NCBI GenBank assembly: GCA_017561085.1 | Contig: JAFZDQ010000047.1 | Location: forward strand, 1 to 45,090 | DNA length: 45,090 nt | DNA from: Lachnospiraceae bacterium | Lineage (GTDB): Bacteria; Bacillota; Clostridia; Lachnospirales; Lachnospiraceae | Reading direction: 5' to 3' | Translations under genes and position numbers: made by a program | The notes under the pieces: model-generated | What the model saw: only the letters and a program-made list of their open reading frames with translations | The model's database searches: none | What the model was told of the DNA's origin: nothing | In this document: piece after piece, positions 40,191 to 45,090 of the stretch | Position numbering within the stretch: position 1 is the stretch's first letter | Layout: every line of letters starts with the position of its first letter

Positions 40191-41273
40191 ATGGAATCAA
40201 AAGTCAGAAATTCGAATATAGAATTGTTCAGAATTTTATCAATGATTTGTATTATAGCACATCATTATGTGGTGAATTCCGGACTGACCAAAATGATGAA
40301 TGAAAGTCCGCTTTCTGTAAACAGTATTTTTTTGACGTTTTTTGGCGGTGGCGGCAAAATTGGTATTAACTGTTTTGTGCTGATTACCGGCTACTATATG
40401 TGTACTTCGGATATTTCACTGAAAAAGTTTTTGAAGCTGTTTTTAGAGGTGGAATTCTATAAGATTATTATTTATTCTATTTTTGTAGTGACCGGGTATA
40501 TAGATTTTACGGTAACAGGTTGTATCAAGTATATTTTCCCGATTACGGGAATCCGGACCGGATTTACTTTTTCCTATTTGGCGTTTTATTTATTGATTCC
40601 TTTTGTGAACAAATTGATTCATAATATAACCAAAAAGGAACACATATCTTTATTGGGAATATTGTTATTTGTTTACAGTGTGATGCCGTCACTCAAAATG
40701 GTGACCTTCAGTTTGGATTATGTAATATGGTTTATAATTATTTATTTGGTTGCATCCTATATCAGATTGTATCCTGCCCCCATTTATGAAAATAAAGGTT
40801 TTTGGACGCTGGCAATGGGCGGTACGGTTATGCTTTCGTATTTAAGTGAATTGGTGGGCTTGTGGATTGGTGTCACGAAAGATAATCCGTCCTTGAGATA
40901 CTTTTTTGTGGCGGATTCAAATAAAGTTCTGGCACTTATAGTAGCAGTGAGTGCATTCATGTTCTTTAAGAATTTGAATTTGAAATATTGTAAGTATATT
41001 AATGTGGCGGCAGCTTCTTGCTTTGGTATATTAATGATCCACGCAAATAGCGATGCTATGAGACAATGGCTTTGGGGCGATCTTTTAAGAAATACAGAAC
41101 AGTTTGACAGTAAGTATCTGGTATTACATGCGATTGGCGCAGTGATAGGTATATTCGGTATTTGTATGTTAATTGATATAATAAGAGTGAAATTATTGGA
41201 AAAACCGTTTTTTAGGTTGTATGACAGATATATAGTAAAGGAGCAGGTAAATGCAAAAGAGGAGAATCGTTAA
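40191..41273 (+). CDS. Acyltransferase-3 family membrane protein
   Basis: 360 aa with about ten hydrophobic segments. The start NIELFRILSMICIIAHHYVVN holds the conserved R and His dyad of the OafA/WecH family. Such proteins O-acetylate or succinylate exported sugars. The final 23 bp overlap the SGNH gene, so the two are coupled. In some family members an SGNH domain is fused to the C-terminus; here it is a separate adjacent protein. Confidence 0.9.
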   Translation: MESKVRNSNIELFRILSMICIIAHHYVVNSGLTKMMNESPLSVNSIFLTFFGGGGKIGINCFVLITGYYMCTSDISLKKFLKLFLEVEFYKIIIYSIFVVTGYIDFTVTGCIKYIFPITGIRTGFTFSYLAFYLLIPFVNKLIHNITKKEHISLLGILLFVYSVMPSLKMVTFSLDYVIWFIIIYLVASYIRLYPAPIYENKGFWTLAMGGTVMLSYLSELVGLWIGVTKDNPSLRYFFVADSNKVLALIVAVSAFMFFKNLNLKYCKYINVAAASCFGILMIHANSDAMRQWLWGDLLRNTEQFDSKYLVLHAIGAVIGIFGICMLIDIIRVKLLEKPFFRLYDRYIVKEQVNAKEENR

Positions 41274-42300
41274 AATTATATTGTTTCTTTTGATTCTTTT
41301 TGTCCTGTTTATGAATGTTGAAAAAGTTTTTAAAGAATCAGTAGGTGATCAAGCAAAATATCCTCAGATTGTTGAATTTTTTGACGAAAGAGAAGAGAGT
41401 CTGGATGCGGTGTTTATCGGAAGCAGTAGTACTTTTGCTTTCTGGCAGGCCCCCATTGCATGGGAAAAATACGGTATTACGGTCCGCTGTATGGCTAGTA
41501 ATACGCAGCCGCTTGTGGCAGCCAGATATTTAATTGAGGATGGGCTTAAGACACAGCCGGATGCAGTCTATGTGGTTGCAATCAATACCATGCATGAAAC
41601 TGTAAAGAGTCCTGCCATTCATTATCTGGTGGATAAGTATCCGTTCTCTATGACAAAGGCGAAGATGATTTTTGCGTGTGCAGACTATGGAGAGATTCCT
41701 TGGAGTGAGAGATTGGAATTTTTCTTTCCCATTATCCGCTATCATAACAGGTGGAGTGAATTGGGAGAACAAAATTTTAATAATGCTCCGGTGGGCTTAA
41801 AGGGAGGAAGTACGTACAAGAATTTCCTGGAAGTAGCAACGGATGTAACGGAAGAGTATACAGTACTTGAAGAAAAGGCTGCTAAGGAAGAACTCCCTTA
41901 TGACACGCTGGTAGAACTTTTGGAGTTCTGCAAGGAAAATGAGGTTAAGGTACTTTTTGTGACCAATCCCCAAGTGTTGAAATCTGAGAAACGGCTCAAA
42001 AAGTATAATGCAGCTAATGAATTGATTGAATCCTATGGTTTTGACACTTTAAATACAATACCTATGATTCCGGAAATCGGTATGGATTTGGCTACAGATT
42101 ATTACAACGGCAGTCACACTAACGTACACGGTTCTTTGAAATATACACTGTGGCTTGGTAATTATCTGAAAGACAAGTATGGCTTTACTGATAAGCGTTC
42201 TGATGGGGATTATGCGGATTGGGAACAGGAGAGTTCCAAATATATGAAAATTATCAAACCATATCTTTCGGAGGAAGAATATAAAAGGATTACGGAATAA
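41251..42300 (+). CDS. Membrane-anchored SGNH/DltD-like protein
   Basis: 349 aa. One N-terminal membrane anchor (about 7-24) is followed by an extracytoplasmic domain with the SGNH nucleophile block AVFIGSSSTFAFW, VVAINTMHE, and the late Asp/His-type block YYNGSHTNVHGSLKY. It resembles DltD and the AlgJ/AlgX group, which finish acyl transfer to surface polymers together with an MBOAT. AAAGGAG precedes the ATG. It ends the upstream operon at a terminator; the MBOAT follows. Confidence 0.82.
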   Translation: MQKRRIVKIILFLLILFVLFMNVEKVFKESVGDQAKYPQIVEFFDEREESLDAVFIGSSSTFAFWQAPIAWEKYGITVRCMASNTQPLVAARYLIEDGLKTQPDAVYVVAINTMHETVKSPAIHYLVDKYPFSMTKAKMIFACADYGEIPWSERLEFFFPIIRYHNRWSELGEQNFNNAPVGLKGGSTYKNFLEVATDVTEEYTVLEEKAAKEELPYDTLVELLEFCKENEVKVLFVTNPQVLKSEKRLKKYNAANELIESYGFDTLNTIPMIPEIGMDLATDYYNGSHTNVHGSLKYTLWLGNYLKDKYGFTDKRSDGDYADWEQESSKYMKIIKPYLSEEEYKRITE

Positions 42301-42313
42301 ATTTAGTAAAAAT

Positions 42314-42360
42314 AGGCAGGTAGTGCAGTGTGACGTAACATTGACACTACTTGCCTTTTT
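42314..42360 (+). terminator. Terminator after the SGNH gene
   Basis: The arms AGGCAGGTAGTG (42314-42325) and CACTACTTGCCT (42345-42356) pair over 12 bp with one G-U, followed by a T5 run. The loop and 3' arm contain a -35 box. Confidence 0.82.
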
Positions 42361-42369
42361 GTATATAAT
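42341..42369 (+). promoter_or_regulatory. Consensus promoter nested in the terminator, drives MBOAT-ACP-ligase
   Basis: A perfect TTGACA (42341-42346), an exact 17-bp spacer and a perfect TATAAT (42364-42369). The MBOAT ATG is at 42416, behind GAGGA. Confidence 0.88.
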
Positions 42370-42415
42370 TAGTTATTGAGTAAAATTATGCTTATATATC
42401 AGAAGAGGATTAGAA

Positions 42416-43921
42416 ATGAGTATTACTTCTATTTGGTTTATTATATTCATATTACTGGCGATGGTGGTTTATTACATCGTACCGAAGCGGTTTCAGTATC
42501 TGGTTTTACTGGCTGCAAGTATCGCCTTTTATTTATCCTACGGAATCGGATATATGCCTTATATTCTGGCGACGACGGTGATTACTTATGCAGGGGCCAG
42601 AATTTTCGGAAATCCGGAGTATAAGCACCGTAAGGCAGTGATGGTAGTAACCTTACTTTTGAGCCTGGGGCTTTTGTGCTATACCAAGTACACCAACTTC
42701 CTGTTAGGCACGCTGGATAAGCTTGCCGGAGGCGGCAAAATTGAGATGATTGATTTGGTGGTTCCTCTTGGTGTTTCTTTCTATACTTTTATGTCCGTGG
42801 GATATATTCTGGACGTATATTGGAAGAAATATGAGGCTGAGAAGAATTTCCTCAGGTATGCAACCTTTATTATGTACTTCCCCCATATCGTACAGGGACC
42901 CATTGACAGGTATAATAAACTTGCGCCCCAGTTCTTTGGTGGGAAGAAATTTGATTTTCAGAGAATGGTTTCCGGCGGGGAACTGATTCTTTGGGGCTTT
43001 TTCTTAAAACTTGTCATTGCCAACAGACTTGGCATGTTTGTAGATACCGTATTTGGGGATGTGACGGCCCATGGCGGTGCAGTATGGTTAGTTACTTTGG
43101 CACTTTATTCCATTCAGACCTATGCAGACTTTTTGGGATGTATGGAAATTGCCAGAGGTACCTCTTTATTATTCGGTATTGATTTAGAGAGAAACTTTGA
43201 CCATCCTTATTTTGCAAAGACCATTCCGGAATTCTGGAGAAGATGGCATATGACCATGGGTGCATGGTTTAAGGACTATTTGTTCCTGCCCGTATCCAAT
43301 TCTTCCTTTGTGAAGAAGACCAGTAAGAAGCTGGGTAAGAAGTTCGGTGCCAAGGCACGTAAGAACTTTGTAAGCTGCTTCTCGGTAGCAGTGGTATGGC
43401 TTTCTACCGGTATCTGGCACGGAGCCGGATGGAAATTTATTGCATGGGGATGTTATCATGGATGTCTGACCATTGGTGGCACCCTGTTTGGAGACAAGAT
43501 TGACAAGCTTACCGCGTGGCTTAAGATTAATACCAAAACCAAATCCTGGGAGTTATTCCAGATGACCAGAACCCTCCTGCTTTGTTGTTTCGGACGAATC
43601 TTTTTCAGGGCGAATTCCATATCAGAGGCATTTCTGATTATGAAGCAGATGGTAACCAGACTGGAAATTTGGAAATTGGTAGACGGCAGTTTGTATGAAC
43701 TTGGTCTTGACAGAGCAAACTTTATGGTAGCCATTTTAAGTATCGTTGTACTTTGGTGTGTCAGCATGCTTCAGGAGCGCGGCTCTGTACGTGAGATGAT
43801 AGCAAAGCAGAATCTGGTGTTCAGATATCTGATTTTATATATTGCTATATTTGCAGTTTTGATTTTTGGAATTTACGGCCCCGGTTATGTGGCAAGCTCA
43901 TTTATTTATGAGCAGTTCTAA
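42416..43921 (+). CDS. MBOAT O-acyltransferase (DltB/AlgI family)
   Basis: 501 aa with about 11 hydrophobic segments. The MBOAT signature is seen in YFPHIVQGPIDRYNKL, FWRRWHMTMGAWFKDYLF and the catalytic His in STGIWHGAGWKFIAWGCYHG. DltB and AlgI move an acyl group across the membrane onto a polymer or acceptor protein. The donor here is most likely the acyl-ACP formed by the two genes that follow. It is the first gene of its operon. Confidence 0.94.
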   Translation: MSITSIWFIIFILLAMVVYYIVPKRFQYLVLLAASIAFYLSYGIGYMPYILATTVITYAGARIFGNPEYKHRKAVMVVTLLLSLGLLCYTKYTNFLLGTLDKLAGGGKIEMIDLVVPLGVSFYTFMSVGYILDVYWKKYEAEKNFLRYATFIMYFPHIVQGPIDRYNKLAPQFFGGKKFDFQRMVSGGELILWGFFLKLVIANRLGMFVDTVFGDVTAHGGAVWLVTLALYSIQTYADFLGCMEIARGTSLLFGIDLERNFDHPYFAKTIPEFWRRWHMTMGAWFKDYLFLPVSNSSFVKKTSKKLGKKFGAKARKNFVSCFSVAVVWLSTGIWHGAGWKFIAWGCYHGCLTIGGTLFGDKIDKLTAWLKINTKTKSWELFQMTRTLLLCCFGRIFFRANSISEAFLIMKQMVTRLEIWKLVDGSLYELGLDRANFMVAILSIVVLWCVSMLQERGSVREMIAKQNLVFRYLILYIAIFAVLIFGIYGPGYVASSFIYEQF

Positions 43922-43961
43922 AGAAATTTGAAAGAAATTCTGATTAACGGAGGAAATGAAA

Positions 43962-44183
43962 ATGGAAAGATTATTGGAAGTATTAAGCGAATGTTGTCCC
44001 GATGTGGATTTTGACGTGGAAAAGGAACTGATTACCGGTAAGGTAATCGACTCTGTAGATTTGGTTGCAGTAGTTTCCGATATCGAAGATGAATTCGGTA
44101 TCTCCATTCCCATGGAAGAGTTAGTTCCCGAAAACTTTGATTCCATCGAAGCAATTTGGGAAATGGTTCAGAGATTATCATAA
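43962..44183 (+). CDS. Acyl carrier protein (DltC-like)
   Basis: 73 aa from the ATG at 43962, with GGAGG 8 nt upstream; the ATG at 43956 lies too close to that site. The phosphopantetheine Ser is in GKVIDSVDLVAVVSDIEDEFGI, followed by IPMEELVPENFDSIEAIWEMV. The acidic four-helix ACP layout is complete. It carries the activated acyl group between the ligase downstream and the MBOAT upstream. Confidence 0.93.
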   Translation: MERLLEVLSECCPDVDFDVEKELITGKVIDSVDLVAVVSDIEDEFGISIPMEELVPENFDSIEAIWEMVQRLS

Positions 44184-44200
44184 TACAGCGAGGATAAATT

Positions 44201-45090
44201 ATGTTTTGTTCAATTATGGATGCGGTAAGATACCATGCGCTTCATACCCCGGAGAAACTTTGTGTGGCTGACGGAATTGCGGATTACAGTTATCTTACCA
44301 TGTATGAAAAAGCGGGTGCGGTAGCAACCTGTCTTCAAAATGCAGGAGTTAAGCAGGGGGACAGAGTGACAGTGGAATGTACCCAGAATGCTTATTACCT
44401 GATTTGCGGGCTGGCTTGTCAGCTTCTCGGTGCTATTTTTGTGCCGGTAGAGAATAAGGTGGCCATTGAGCGTTTGAAGGAAATTACAGCAAGTGTGGAA
44501 GCAGCGCTTCATATTGGACAGACAGAATATCAGACAGAAAATCAGTTCTTAGATATCAATGTTTTGTTTGAGAATTTGCCGGCAGATGCAGATATGGATG
44601 AATTTTCTTCCTATCGTGATGAAAATGCGATTGCAGAAATTCTTTATACCACAGGTACCACAGGAAAGCCCAAGGGAATCATGATTTCTAACGGCAACAA
44701 TGTGGCAGTAGCGGAGAATATTCTTTACGGAACCGAGATGAAGAAGGACAGCGTGGAATTAATTCCCCTTCCCCTTAGTCATTCCCATGGTCTTAGAAGC
44801 TATTATGCCCATTTGATTAACGGAAGCAGTGTGGTACTGGCTGACGGTGTATTAAAAGTGAAAGAAATCTTTGAACTGATGGACAAGTATCAGGTGACAG
44901 CGCTGGATTTATCTCCCAGTGCGGCCAAGATCTTATTGAAGCTTTCCAAAGGTAATTTCAGTAATTACAGCGATAAGATTGATTATGTCCAAATCGGAAC
45001 CGCTATGCTTGGTGAAGATGTGAAGGAAGATATGTGCCGTATTTTCAGTAAGAGCCGTTTGTACAACTGTTACGGTTCCACCGAATCGGG
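44201..45090 (+). CDS. AMP-forming acyl/aminoacyl-ACP ligase, 3' end outside window
   Basis: The frame stays open from the ATG at 44201 to the right edge (296 codons so far). The adenylation-domain motifs are LYTTGTTGKPKG (A3, ATP binding) and YGSTESG (A5) at the very end; the C-terminal domain is outside. It lacks any N-terminal targeting signal. By order and type it corresponds to DltA: it activates a carboxylic acid with ATP and loads it on the ACP. The substrate pocket cannot be called from this part. It starts 17 bp after the ACP stop codon. Confidence 0.93.
   Translation, partial: MFCSIMDAVRYHALHTPEKLCVADGIADYSYLTMYEKAGAVATCLQNAGVKQGDRVTVECTQNAYYLICGLACQLLGAIFVPVENKVAIERLKEITASVEAALHIGQTEYQTENQFLDINVLFENLPADADMDEFSSYRDENAIAEILYTTGTTGKPKGIMISNGNNVAVAENILYGTEMKKDSVELIPLPLSHSHGLRSYYAHLINGSSVVLADGVLKVKEIFELMDKYQVTALDLSPSAAKILLKLSKGNFSNYSDKIDYVQIGTAMLGEDVKEDMCRIFSKSRLYNCYGSTES

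Overview
The window looks like the chromosome of a Clostridia member, most likely a Lachnospiraceae species. Supporting signs are strong AGGAGG-type ribosome binding sites, compact operons, moderate GC with AT-rich spacers, Rho-independent terminators, a tRNA without an encoded CCA end, and protein families typical of gut Firmicutes. The species cannot be named from the sequence alone.

Layout. (1) 1-9.2 kb is mostly core genome: the 3' part of mutY; a small envelope-glycan cluster (GT2 glycosyltransferase, UbiA-type polyprenyl-phosphate phosphoribosyltransferase, GT-C membrane glycosyltransferase, HAD phosphatase, convergent PAP2 phosphatase); a YegS-like lipid kinase; glyA; and a LUD-domain protein. 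(2) 9.2-11.3 kb holds a consensus promoter, an odd purine-rich segment with four ACGAAAGA copies, and a membrane-anchored GH3/NagZ-like enzyme. (3) 11.3-17.3 kb is a compact AT-rich integrated element: tyrosine integrase, FtsK/TraB-like ATPase, pMV158-type RepB with a recognisable rolling-circle origin, two XRE regulators and a cargo lipoprotein. It is bordered by pieces of tRNA-Gly(GCC), and the intact tRNA lies at the right edge. (4) 17.3-19.8 kb is a small accessory patch: a GC-rich palindromic repeat, a DUF3990-type toxin with an HTH antitoxin, and a DUF3800 gene preceded by its own promoter, a structured RNA and a terminator. (5) 19.8-27.8 kb holds a flavin reductase-like protein, a beta-glucan pair (cytoplasmic GH5, secreted GH16 lipoprotein) with an AraC regulator and a RhaT-like transporter, a homocysteine methyltransferase/MTHFR fusion, and an unusual beta-barrel plus SseB-like protein.

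(6) 27.9-45.1 kb is one long surface-polysaccharide locus, all on the + strand. It runs GT2, Stealth phosphotransferase, GT2, flippase, GT2, NeuD-like acyltransferase, then a block of CoA chemistry (MaoC hydratase, two CitE-like lyases, acyl-CoA carboxylase beta subunit), ATP-grasp ligase, DegT aminotransferase, acyltransferase-3 and an SGNH protein. A consensus promoter then drives MBOAT, an acyl carrier protein and an AMP-forming ligase that runs off the window. The last three genes plus the SGNH protein have the DltA/B/C/D logic. Together with the CoA enzymes they suggest a machine that makes an unusual small acyl group and attaches it to an exported glycan. This is the best candidate for an undescribed system in the window.
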